A stretch of DNA of 64,000 nucleotides from Linyphia triangularis (taxonomy: Eukaryota; Arthropoda; Arachnida; Araneae; Linyphiidae), in the NCBI GenBank assembly GCA_963978545.1, contig OZ021721.1:110767366-110831365 (forward strand), given 5' to 3'. Made by a program: the position numbers and the translations under genes. Shown in pieces: positions 21,501 through 29,114 of the stretch (its first letter is position 1; each line of letters begins with the position of its first letter). The notes beneath the pieces were generated by a model, which searched no databases, was not told the DNA's origin, and worked only from the letters and a program-made list of their open reading frames with translations.

Positions 21501-24244
21501 AAATATTAAAATGACAATGCCATACTAATCCAAAATGCAGCAATCTAGTACAAATTTCAGCTCCACAAACAGAAAACCAATATTAGAATCCACTCTAACT
21601 TATTAATTACTTTCCTTTAATCAAAAAACGAACAACTTCAATTTTCGCAACACCGACACACGAATCAACCAAAGCAAAGAAATAAACCGAAACAAAAACC
21701 AATTACTCACCCCACCGTGCAGCGAAAACATGCGCCAATAATCCAAAGTGGTTAGTATCACTCACAATACAATAATTCCCAACAACACAACATTTCCCAG
21801 CCTATGCACCATTCTATAAAGGAAACATGACACCACTCAACATCATCGATGCGTTATCAATTACAAGATCTTTATTCAAGGCATTCCAAATAACGAGTGA
21901 TAAGAAACCTGCGCAGCGAACGGCGAACAATCTCCCCCTCTCGCCAAGTTTCTCGCCAATATTCGCCACAGGGTTCAATGACAGGACACAAGCTAAATTT
22001 ATCACAACTTCAACACAGTGTAGTCTGCAACCAATTAAAATTCATTTAAATGGCAGAGTCAAATTATAATCCTTACTATTCGCTTAAAAAGAGGCCAAAT
22101 TTGTCAGTGTTGTTATATGCCTACCCAGGCTCGTTTCCAGAGCAGTGTGGCATAGGCATAATGAAATGAATTTCAGTAATTTACATATAAAAAAGTTGCA
22201 TTTGCATACTGCACATTTCATTCCCTATTATTGAACAAGTGCATGTGTCAAGTTTTCAAATAAAGTGTCACTTGCGTAGGCTATGTGTAGAAAGAGGATT
22301 GAATCTTACTAATTATAGTGTTAATTTAAGATATAAAACGAACTTACATCACTAGGTGGATGACAACGAAATCCGTTATCGCTAAAGTTTCTTACAGAAA
22401 AACCTCATTAATTCAGACGTACTTGTTTCCTTCCGAATGGTGAAACTAAGATTTAAAATTGATGTCATCGTTGTGCTTGCTAAGCAGATAGGCTTTTGTA
22501 ATAACTAATGCATAAGTCTTTCACCCCTCTCCCCCACAGCGAAAACTTTAACTATTACTTCATAAATCTTGGTGACACACTTAAGTAGGTCCATTTATTA
22601 GGAATATTGATCTGTGCCACTAAAATAGATTTTGCCACACAAATGATATAATCTGTCTTCAATAAAATTTCTTCCGCAGTCTTTTATTAGAAGCACTAAA
22701 GCATGAATTTGCAAGCTACAAGTTCGTAATAAACGTATAAATACGCGATGTTCTGTTCAAATATTTACATTTTAACTAAAATGTCTTTAGCCACAAAATA
22801 AATATTTGAAGTATTTTCAAGGTTTATTTGTAGTTTTTAGGCTTCTTTTTTTTTAATCTGGAATCGATGAATGTATCATGACAGGCATAAGCTAACATTA
22901 ACTTTTGCCTTTTTAAATGCAATTTCTTTCTAAGATATTTTTTTTTATAAAAGTATAGATTAAAAATACATTATGCATATTTTACTATTTCATATTTTTG
23001 TATCAATTGAAGACAAATTATTTAGTTGGAACTTTTAGTTTGTGATTTTAATTTAAACACTGGTGTGAGACTTATTATTGCTATATTTTTCTATTTATTA
23101 TTATTATATTTTTTGTTTATTATTATTATTATATTTTTCTGTTTATTATTATTATATTTTTCTATTTATTGTTATTATATTTTCTATTTATTTTTATAAT
23201 ATTGTCTATTTATTATTGTTATGTTATTTATGTGTTTCATGAAATTTTTATCTAACTTGAGTACTAAATTCCTTATATTAAATACATTTTATCTAAACAC
23301 AGAAATATTTGCTTCATGACTATTATTTTAAAATCGATGTATTTCAAAATAATTGTCATGATGCATATCAAAAGTATTAAAAATATAAAAATATGAAAGT
23401 TAATACTTACAAACTTTTCTTAAACTATTCCGAAACTATTCAAAGGCGAAACTTTTACTTCTCTATTAATTTCTAACTGGAAAAATGATTATTGATCATT
23501 TTTAAGCCTGAATAACAACTTAAACACTAATTAGAGTTTGAACTTCAAATGTTAAAAGTTCCTTCTATTATATTCTGCAGTTATCTATCAAAGTCTGAAA
23601 TAACAGTTAAAGTTAGTAAATACAGTAAAACCCCGGTTATCCGAGTTTCCTCTTTAACCGAGCCAGATAATATTTCTTTTACCCCTGATATTTTCCTTTG
23701 TCAAAACTAGTACCGAAAAAAATTGGTACTTGATCTTTCAAACACTCAAGAAAACAAAATGTTCACATTCCTTTTCATTGTATGACACTGCTCCTCCTAT
23801 CGCGTCGCTCAAGGTCTTAAGGCTTAAGTAAGAGAACTCTTTAAGCATTACTATATATTATTAATTGCATGTGGTTTACCTATAGTATAACATTTGTACT
23901 TGTCAAAACATACATTTAAACCGATGCGATTTATTTTATTTTTAATTTTCGCTTTAACCGAGTTTTTCGGTTATCCGAGTTGGTCTTGGTCCACATTAAC
24001 TCGGATAATCAGGACTCTACTGTATTAATAAGAATAGGAAAATTTTAATTTCGATGTCTTAATTGTGTAGAAATGAGATAATTATTTTTGTTTATTTTTA
24101 CAGGCTGCTTATTATGAAGAGAAGCAGTGCAGTACCGATGTAAATGTGATTCAATTCTTACACGATGACAGTCATCTTGTGTCAACAGGTGGGCCGGATG
24201 GTGCCATTTTTGTATGGAAACTTACGACAACGAATGCTGCATGA
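6417..24244 (+). CDS. EML-family WD40 protein, 3' half (six exons, spliced)
   Basis: The join of 6417-6573, 8963-9060, 10059-10152, 11869-11964, 13484-13617 and 24104-24244 gives 720 nt, 239 residues plus TGA. Every border is GT/AG and the phases agree. The product matches the C-terminal part of the tandem atypical propeller in EML proteins, which bind microtubules in the cytoplasm. Landmarks are IHPHGSIVAVG, YSPDGDTLAVG, LDWSVDGAYVQ, the EML-type ELEWFKPNCTLGYKINGMW segment, and the terminal DDSHLVSTGGPDGAIFVWK. Compared with typical EMLs it is divergent: the segment between the FRYPS and DDSHLVSTGG repeats is short. The N-terminal HELP region is not in view, so the gene is partial at its 5' end. 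The last intron is about 10.5 kb and filled with mobile elements. The family assignment is firm; the EML paralogue is unknown. Confidence 0.85.
7835..8120. repeat. 13-bp minisatellite, intronic
   Basis: About 20 head-to-tail units of TTATAACTTTAAC with few substitutions, trailing into degenerate CTTATAACTTG units. It lies in the intron between the first two visible EML-like exons. Confidence 0.95.
8963..9060 (+). CDS. EML-like gene, second visible exon
   Basis: The acceptor is TTAATTTGTAG and the donor is GTAAGC. It completes the split Asp codon, then encodes GDTLAVGCADGNIYLF and ends in phase 0 after DFVLP. Confidence 0.88.
9152..9344. mobile_element. Short foldback MITE, intronic (copy 1)
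   Basis: ATTAAAGTTCAACTTCCAAAAAGCTGT at the left is inverted at the right (ACAGCTTTTTGAAAGATGAA...TTTAATT), with inner arms GACCTAAAATTTGACCTGAA / TTAGATTCAGACC. It is about 190 bp with no coding capacity. A related copy is at about 12016-12268, where the better-preserved end reads CAGGGTGCTTATAATTAAAG. Confidence 0.65.
9406..9988. repeat. 18-bp minisatellite, intronic (~32 units)
   Basis: Units of TGTTCATTAAATGCTCCT with recurring variants (TACTCC, TATGCTCC, TAATCC). Because 18 is a multiple of three, both strands show long artificial open frames of six-residue repeats; these are not genes. The array ends about 70 bp before the acceptor of the next EML-like exon. Confidence 0.97.
10059..10152 (+). 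CDS. EML-like gene, third visible exon
   Basis: The acceptor is TTTTCAG and the donor is GTAAGA. It encodes GTVPILMLDWSVDGAYVQ... and ends in phase 1 inside the Trp of VFWD. Confidence 0.88.
10329..10891. mobile_element. MITE with GGGGGTCCGGCAC termini (copy 2), intronic
   Basis: Its length and sequence closely match 2809-3370. The left end reads TTAGGGGGTCCGGCAC and the right end GTGCCGGACCCCCTTAA. The left flank lacks the second A of TTAA, so a TA target duplication with one lost base is the simpler reading. Confidence 0.8.
10914..11568. mobile_element. Foldback MITE with ~200-bp inverted arms (copy 2), intronic
   Basis: Second copy of the 726-1382 element with TA on both sides (10912-10913 and 11569-11570). 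The two copies are nearly identical through the central bZIP-type palindrome. The right arm of this copy is degraded around 11500-11520. It sits only about 22 bp from the preceding MITE, the same family pair seen within the first 3.4 kb. Confidence 0.85.
11869..11964 (+). CDS. EML-like gene, fourth visible exon
   Basis: The acceptor is TTACTCTAG and the donor is GTAAGT. It encodes DLKRKEKLHSAAQLKELEW and the EML signature FKPNCTLGYKIN; enters and leaves in phase 1. Confidence 0.88.
12016..12268. mobile_element. Short foldback MITE, intronic (copy 2)
   Basis: Inverted arms around AGTTCAACTTTTAAAAAGCTGT, with an inner pair AGAATGACCTGAAATTTGACC / TCAAATCTCAAGTCATTCT. The right terminus (revcomp CAGGGTGCTTATAATTAAAG) is better preserved than the left. 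Same family as 9152-9344. Confidence 0.6.
13484..13617 (+). CDS. EML-like gene, fifth visible exon
   Basis: The acceptor is CTTTCTAG and the donor is GTAAGT. It encodes GMWNNKHIPDAVHVCC, then LLAAGDKNGFIRLFRYPS, and leaves in phase 0. The position matches the EML segment that reads LLSTGDDFG..HLFSYP in vertebrates. Confidence 0.88.
13700..14395 (-). mobile_element. Probable solo LTR in the last EML-like intron
   Basis: Read on the minus strand it has a TATA box (CCTATATAAGCC, near 14035), a following 5' transcript-like stretch with TGACTGAGT repeats, and a downstream AATAAA (GGAATAAATTTC, near 13795), the arrangement of an LTR. Several CGCCAAnTTGGCG motifs lie upstream of the TATA at 14135-14245. 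The ends and target duplication are not resolved, and no internal retroelement sequence adjoins it. It could instead be an unrelated promoter-like element. Confidence 0.45.
14920..15122. mobile_element. 203-bp hairpin MITE with ~90-bp arms
   Basis: The left arm CACTCTTAAAAATTTTG.., including CCACCTTGCACCAAAAATTGG and GCTGCCACCAACATTTGGTGC, is inverted almost perfectly in the right arm. The loop is about 20 bp. TA flanks both ends (14918-14919 and 15123-15124). There is no coding capacity. The stem is long enough to be a dsRNA source if transcribed with the intron. Confidence 0.85.
15123..15743. other. intronic sequence, unassigned
   Basis: No exon is supported. Two antiparallel open frames near 15402-15703 overlap each other and have no recognisable domain. 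Confidence 0.35.
15756..15934 (+). repeat. tRNA-derived SINE, family A, full length
   Basis: The head GCCGACCAAACGGTATAGTG and the perfect B box GGTTCGAGTCC show tRNA origin. The body ends in GATAATCTGAATACAACCAACC. It is flanked by a 12-bp target duplication AAAATGTCTGCA (15744-15755 and 15935-15946), which fixes the element at 179 bp. There is no poly-A tail. The tRNA cloverleaf is broken at the anticodon stem, so this is not a functional tRNA gene. Confidence 0.95.
16043..16198 (-). repeat. BEL/Pao 3' LTR (156 bp)
   Basis: Direct repeat of 21815-21970. On the element strand it starts TGTGGCGAATATTGG and ends CCTTTATA, with AATAAA inside. It is preceded on the element strand by a purine-rich tract GGTGGGGTG, a polypurine-tract candidate. 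The outer flank GGGTT (16038-16042) matches 21971-21975. Confidence 0.92.
16512..18334 (-). pseudogene. BEL/Pao pol 3' part: RNase H-like, integrase, DUF5641
   Basis: Two frames (18334-16889 and 16892-16512). The first has FSDASKTAYGTVLYLR (Pao RNase H-like), an H2C2 zinc-binding domain (HEEIGHCGVS...CLICKK) and the start of the integrase core (IVGVDFTG, the first catalytic Asp). After HLELV the sequence jumps to KEPLRKYLARHL, which in relatives lies just before TFEDL. The part holding the second Asp and the Glu of the DDE triad is therefore missing. The second frame has VNNRPLTYVEND and EPLTPAHFL, the conserved C-terminal DUF5641 region. A frame change separates the two. Integration function is lost. 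Confidence 0.9.
18421..19601 (-). pseudogene. BEL/Pao reverse transcriptase region, broken
   Basis: Fragments at 19601-19101, 19064-18864 and 18756-18421. The first has GFYLPHHAVIRSDKTT, the second AFTADVKSAFLQIEL (first catalytic Asp motif), the third SSVYVDDVISG with the YVDD active-site box. Interruptions near 19100, 18860 and 18420 break the frame. The order and motifs match Pao-type RT. Confidence 0.88.
19662..20115 (-). pseudogene. BEL/Pao aspartic protease region (DUF1758-like), broken
   Basis: Frames at 20115-19867 and 19910-19662. The first holds FCLFDNGSEKTFV, the DxGS active-site motif of the retropepsin-like domain, followed by RRLGLKK. A frameshift near 19900 breaks it. Confidence 0.8.
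20209..20616 (-). pseudogene. BEL/Pao gag C-terminal zinc-knuckle region
   Basis: After the stop at the end of the gag frame, the next readable segment encodes CIFCSENNTHSSDLCENL and RRCFLCCNTNC, the Cys/His-rich region typical of Pao gag. The stop and shorter frames show decay. Confidence 0.7.
20617..21471 (-). pseudogene. BEL/Pao gag (DUF1759-like) N-terminal part
   Basis: The open frame extends to 21543, but the likely start is the ATG at 21471 (MDASNLALLERTKKTR). It contains LTLESFSGKDISSFPSFWAR, the hallmark of the Pao gag DUF1759 domain, and FCYLKSVVTSDAELAIRGL. It terminates early after PNLAL at 20617. Confidence 0.85.
21815..21970 (-). repeat. BEL/Pao 5' LTR (156 bp)
   Basis: Direct partner of 16043-16198 with only a few substitutions seen. 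The target duplication GGGTT follows at 21971-21975. Confidence 0.92.
21976..23622. other. intronic sequence, unassigned, with AT microsatellite
   Basis: No exon or named element. A degenerate (TTATTATTATATTTTTC)-type microsatellite occupies about 23075-23225. Confidence 0.4.
23623..24022. mobile_element. pogo/Tigger-like MITE
   Basis: A 400-bp element with termini CAGTAAAACCCCGGTTATCC at the left and CGGATAATCAGGACTCTACTG at the right, flanked by TA on both sides (23621-23622 and 24023-24024). Subterminal TTAACCGAG / CGGTTATCCGAG motifs are typical of pogo-related elements. It has no transposase frame. It ends 81 bp before the last EML-like exon. Confidence 0.8.
24104..24244 (+). CDS. EML-like gene, terminal exon
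   Basis: The acceptor is TTTTTACAG. It encodes AAYYEEKQCSTDVNVIQF, then DDSHLVSTGGPDGAIFVWK and a short TTTNAA tail before TGA. The first polyadenylation signal, AATAAA, is near 24321. Confidence 0.88.
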   Translation, partial: AAYYEEKQCSTDVNVIQFLHDDSHLVSTGGPDGAIFVWKLTTTNAA

Positions 24245-25389
24245 GAAATTCTTGCAGAAGAAAACCTGCCAATCTAGAGAGATTTTGTTTACTATTGAAA
24301 GAATTTTTAGAAATTGCTTAATAAAACAATTTTGGTATTTTTTGAGGAATAGTGTTTTTATTTCAAAGGTATTGATGATTCATTTAATGATTGGAAACAA
24401 CATTACGGAGCTAAATTATAAAACACGAAGCAGTGCAGTACCGATGTAAATGTGATTCAATTCTTACACGATGACAGTCATCTTGTGTCAACAGGTGGGC
24501 CGGATGGTGCCATTTTTGTATGGAAACTTACGACAACGAATGCTGCATGAGAAATTCTTGCAGAAGAAAACCTGCCAATCTAGAGAGATTTTGTTTACTA
24601 TTGAAAGAATTTTTAGAAATTGCTTAATAAAACAATTTTGGTATTTTTTGAGGAATAGTGTTTTTATTTCAAAGGTATTGATGATTCATTTAATGATTGG
24701 AAACAGCATTACGGAGCTAAATTATAAAACACGAAGCAGTGCAGTACCGATGTAAATGTGATTCAATTCTTATACGATGACAGTCATCTTGTGTCAACAG
24801 GTGGGCCGGATGGTGCCATTTTTGTATGGAAACTTACGACAACGAATGCTGTATGAGAAATTCTTGCAGAAAACCTGCCAACCTAGAGAGATTTTGTTTA
24901 CTATTGAAAGAATTTTTAGAAATTGCTTAATAAAACAATTTTGGTAATTTTTGAGGAATAGTGTTTTTATTTCAAAGGTATTGATGATTTATTTAATGAT
25001 TGGAAACAACATTACGGAGCTAAATTATAATAAAATTTAAATAAAACATGTATAAATTTCTTAATAAAATAGTTTTGGTAATTTTTGACTGATAGTGAAA
25101 TTCTTGCAGAAAACCTGCCAACCTAGAGAGATTTTGTTTACTATTGAAAGAATTTTTAGAAATTGTTTAATAAAACAATTTTGGTAATTTTTGAGGAATA
25201 GTGTTTTTATTTCAAAGGTATTGATGATTCATTTAATGATTGGAAACAACATTACGGAGCTAAATTATAATAAAATTTAAATAAAACATGTATAAATTTC
25301 TTAATAAAATAGTTTTGGTAATTTTTGACTGATAGTGATTTTATTTCAAAGATATAGAAGACTCATTTAATGATTAAAAATAGCATTAT
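24121..25389 (+). repeat. Tandem copies of the EML-like terminal exon and 3' flank
   Basis: A 306-bp unit starting GAAGCAGTGCAG recurs at 24121, 24427 and 24733. The first two are nearly identical; the third carries several changes. Each contains the terminal-exon coding text from QCSTD to the TGA, the AATAAA and its flank. Copies 2 and 3 lack the original acceptor and the AAYYE codons. Partial copies of the 3' flank continue with a 240-bp period (GAAATTCTTGCAG at 24857 and 25097) up to the gypsy insertion. Copies 2 and 3 are probably 3' UTR or non-coding. Confidence 0.9.
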
Positions 25390-26227
25390 TGTTATGGCTT
25401 TCTGCCAGTTAATAAATAAAGTTCCTAAGTTGGTTAGTACACTGCGTTGTGTTCCTTATTATCACCCAAAATTCTCTTATTGACCACCAATCTGAAAAGA
25501 AACCCCGTAAGATCAAGATACCCCCCAAAAGAAAGTAAGAAATTCACACTACCATCATTTGTTAAGCGAGCAATCAGTTTAATTTTATCAAGAAACCAAA
25601 AGATATTTACTCATTACAATTACATTATTGAAACAGAATATTAAAATATATTTACTCAATTACAATTACATTATTGAAACAGAATATTAAAATATATTTA
25701 CTCAATTACAATTACATCATTGAAATAGAAGATTAAATCAACACTTCCTAAGAATTAGGCAGTAGCAAAAAAAACACCAACACTTGGTTAAAAGGGTTTT
25801 AAAGGGGGGGGGGGGGGACAACACTTGACCAGTCGAAAGGGGAAATGACCAAATAACTAGATCTCTTAAAGGATCCGACTCAAAATTAAGATTCGTTCAC
25901 CTATGTTTAGATTAGATGAGATGAGAACTTCCCAAAAAAAAGGACGGTAATAAGCTAGTTAGTCTAGCCAATAAAGCAAACAAAAAGAACCTGTGGTAGA
26001 CATGCTCCGTCTACGGATGATGAAGAGGCAAGAGGGGATCCACTGGATGAGAGGGGTCCAGAACTCGGCTTGTTAAAAAAATGTTCTTGGGAAACTAGGC
26101 GTTGAGACGTATCAGGAGAAGCTGAACGGGCTAAAGGCTCCTGAGACACAGTCCGAGGCAGGGATATCCGGCTGTATTAATGGATCACCTGGTTATATTT
26201 CGTTGACTGCACGGCTGGAAGTATTCT

Positions 26228-26469
26228 GATGACGGCACGGGCTGGATGTATTTCGATGACAGCGCGGGCTGGATGTAGTTTGATGACGGCACGGGCTGGA
26301 TGTATTTCGATGACAGCGCGGGCTGGAAGTAGTTTGATGACGGCACTGGCTGGATGTATTTCGATGACAGCGCGGGCTGGAAGTAGTTTGATGACGGCAC
26401 TGGCAGGATGTATTTCGATGACAGCGCGGCTGGATGTAGTTTGATGACGGCACGGGCTGGATGTATCTT
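26228..26469. repeat. 27-bp minisatellite inside the 3' LTR
   Basis: Nine units alternate GATGACGGCACGGGCTGGAT.. and GATGACAGCGCGGGCTGGAT.., giving a 54-bp higher-order period. The same array is at 35011-35252 in the other LTR. Confidence 0.93.
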
Positions 26470-26487
26470 TATTCAATTTACCACCTC

Positions 26488-27010
26488 GGGCAGGACACGG
26501 AAAGGAAAGCTCCTCAAGACGCCACCGGCTGGAAATATGTATTGTAAGCTGGCAGGACACGAAAAAGGAAAGCTCTTCAAGACGCCACCGGCTGGAAGTA
26601 GGTATATGTAAGCCGGCAGGACACGAAAAAGGAAAGCTCTTCAAGACGCCACCGGCTGGAAGTAGGTATATGTAAGCCGGCAGGACACGAAAAAGGAAAG
26701 CTCTTCAAGACGCCACCGGCTGGAATTATGTATATGTAGGATGGCAGGTCACGGAAAAGGAAGCTCGGCTCTTCAGGACGCCACCGGCAGGAATTATTTA
26801 TATGTAGGATGGCAGGTCACGGAAAAGGATGCTCGGCTCTTCAGGACGCCACCGGCAGGAATTATTTATATGTAGGATGGCAGGTCACGGAAAAGGATGC
26901 TCGGCTCTTCAGGACGCCACCGGCAGGAATTATTTATATGTAGGAGGGCAGGTCACGGAAAAGGATGCTCGGCTCTTCAGGACGCCACCGGCAGGAATTA
27001 TTTATATGTA
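26488..27010. repeat. ~65-bp minisatellite inside the 3' LTR
   Basis: Eight units with the core GGCAGGACACGAAAAAGG ... AAGACGCCACCGGCTGGAA, drifting to GGCAGGTCACGGAAAAGG with an added GCTCGGCTC in later units. The same array is in the 5' LTR at about 35271-35793. Confidence 0.92.
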
Positions 27011-27651
27011 ACATGGCAGAAAGTATTCAAGAGGATGTAGAACTATTTTCGCAGCGTCGAACAGATGGTGAGAATCTAACTCCGATCAAAATCGCCGAAT
27101 TGGCGGACATTTAAGGCCATTCCAAGGCCCCTTCACAACATGGCGGCCCAGTGCCATTTTCTCGCCTCTTCTGCGAGCGTCCCATCACTTTTTCTCCCGC
27201 ACGTAAAAACACCTCCTTCCACCACGAGAAAATCCAGACAGAATGAATGTCTCGAGACGCTTTGCAGCCCCGCATAACCTGTTGCACCAATCAGGGACGT
27301 CCACGTGGCCAAGACGACCGGAGAATTCGAAAATTCCCCTGCTTTTTTTCTCAGAACTCGATGCAACTCCGTTGTGTGGGGTAACTAATCTAACTACAAG
27401 GGCAGATCGGGGGAAATATACGTAAAAAGGAACCAACCATTTCCCAAATCCTCTGGCCAAGCGTTATTTTTACATTTTTTTCGTAACTTGTATAATAAAA
27501 GAATCAATTCCACAAAACTTACATACTTTCATGAATTAACTAGCCCCAGTTATATTAAATATAAATTTCAATACTAGTTTGTAAGGGATTAATTTAATAT
27601 ATATAAAACGTAATGAAGAAGCTTTGTTATTGATGTGAAATCATCACAACA

Positions 27652-29114
27652 ACTCCTCCAACCTTCCCAAGAAAAAAAATTCGAAAAGAATTTTTTTTTT
27701 TTTTCTTTGTAAGTATGTACTCAGCAAAAACAATTTTTTTTTTTTTTTTTTTTTTTAAACATACAGAGAGTAAAGAAAAATGTAAATAAGGAAATAACAA
27801 TCACAAGCTGGGAAAAGACACTCAGGCCTGGCATTAAGGTAATTAAAAAGGAAAAGCACTAAAGCAATAAATTGCAATGGTTAAAAAAAAATCTTTGGTT
27901 AAAAAAAAATAATAAGTTGAATACCATTTGTAAATGCAGCATAAAATTGTAAAACAGATAAGTGAATGGAAGTAGTTATCCACATCCAAAGAAATCAAAA
28001 CAATTTAACAACCCAGATGTAAACATAGAATCCAAAGTAAACAAGGCGCAAAAATGTAAACAGATATCGAATGTCAACAACCAAGGCTGAAAAGGCAACA
28101 CAAGGTATAACAATTATTTAGTTAACAGCACAAAATATAGGTAAAAGAAAAGTATTGCACACACTTAGCCCGCCAATTTGGCGAGAGGAGAAAAATTTTA
28201 CAATTAATATTGCACAACACCAAACACCAGAAATTCAAGAGTGAGTCCATCCCCCAGTAAAAGAAAAAAAAATGAAAAGTTTAACTCCCCAAAAAAAAAT
28301 CAACCCCCAGACCCAAACAGAAAGAAGAACTCGAAATGAAAAAAAATCAAAATCAAATAGGTTAAATAAGATCAACATAGCAATTTTGCCTGTAGAATAC
28401 TTCCCAACCAAAGGAAGAAGTCATTCCCAAACATATCCTTCTTCAAAAACGGAACAATATCCCAATATAAAAAGTCACTAGAGCAATTATAACCACTCGG
28501 TGTAAATACCCCGAAAAGAAAGAAAAAGAAAAACCAAAAACAATACGGAAATTCAGAAACAGCAGATCCAAACAATAACATTACATTGGTAAATAAACAA
28601 TTGTGTCCCCGAGCCACGATCAGGACCCAATCCACCGGCAAGAATTAGTGTATATAAAAAAAAATTAGGTTTTTACAAGAACGAGGGGGAACAGCTGTAA
28701 GAAGTTAAAGGTAACCTTTTTGACCAGCAAATTGGTACCCAAAAGGGCCAAGAGAAGAAAAATTAACTAATAAAAAAAAACACCAAAAGTGACCGATGAA
28801 CCGGGAGCCGAGGGTGGGGGGGGTTAACCTAACCCGCTATTCCTCTCTTCCCCTTCCCTTCCTCTTTCTCCTCAAAAAAAACTCGAATTGAAATTATACC
28901 GAAGAATTTCAGGTAATTCCCCAAAAATCAAAGTTACATAACTCATACATTGTTTCCTGCTAACACTGAAGCAAAAAATTTTTGCCCATTCAGAACAACA
29001 ATAGAAATCAGTAATACCAGAGAAGAAAATTTTTATTATAAGACTTTCTGTAATACAAAAAAAAACTAAACTACCGCAGCGCAGGTTATACGAATTACAT
29101 TTACAAATCCCGAA
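27652..29114. other. gypsy 3' untranslated region, no env
   Basis: 1.46 kb between the pol stop and the 3' LTR. On the element strand it has only short frames without domains, including an 89-residue one at 28641-28372. It is A-rich on the + strand. There is a CGCCAATTTGGCGAGAG motif near 28170. I see no envelope-like or chromodomain sequence. Confidence 0.6.

Larger units (their letters stand above)
16043..21970 (-). mobile_element. BEL/Pao LTR retrotransposon, decayed
   Basis: A 5.9-kb element in antisense within the last EML-like intron, bounded by 156-bp LTRs and a 5-bp target duplication GGGTT. Next to the 5' LTR (right side) the element strand reads TGGTGCATAGGCTGGGAA, close to the complement of a tRNA-Gly 3' end, a primer-binding site of the type BEL elements use. 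Coding parts run right to left: gag, zinc-knuckle region, aspartic protease, RT, RNase H-like and A17 region, integrase. Several stops and frameshifts and an integrase deletion make it non-functional. Confidence 0.93.
25390..27651 (-). repeat. gypsy 3' LTR (2262 bp)
   Basis: Same sequence as 34174-36434 apart from one extra G at about 25805-25817. It holds three minisatellites: a ~47-bp unit ×3 at 25603-25738, a 27-bp unit ×9 at 26228-26469, and a ~65-bp unit ×8 at 26488-27010. Open frames inside come from the 27-bp repeats or have no domain, and are not called as genes. Confidence 0.95.

Noticed and set aside
24165..24755. Two identical 94-residue frames
   Set aside because: Shifted-frame shadows of the EML-like terminal exon repeats.
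26177..26644. Overlapping frames in the gypsy LTRs (also at 34960-35427)
   Set aside because: Produced by the 27-bp minisatellite in several frames at once; no domain.
27133..27460. 77- and 91-residue frames near the inner end of the LTR (also 35916-36243)
   Set aside because: They overlap in different frames, lie inside an LTR and show no recognisable family.
27652..29114. Possible env gene of the gypsy element
   Set aside because: No long frame, signal peptide or transmembrane pattern on the element strand.
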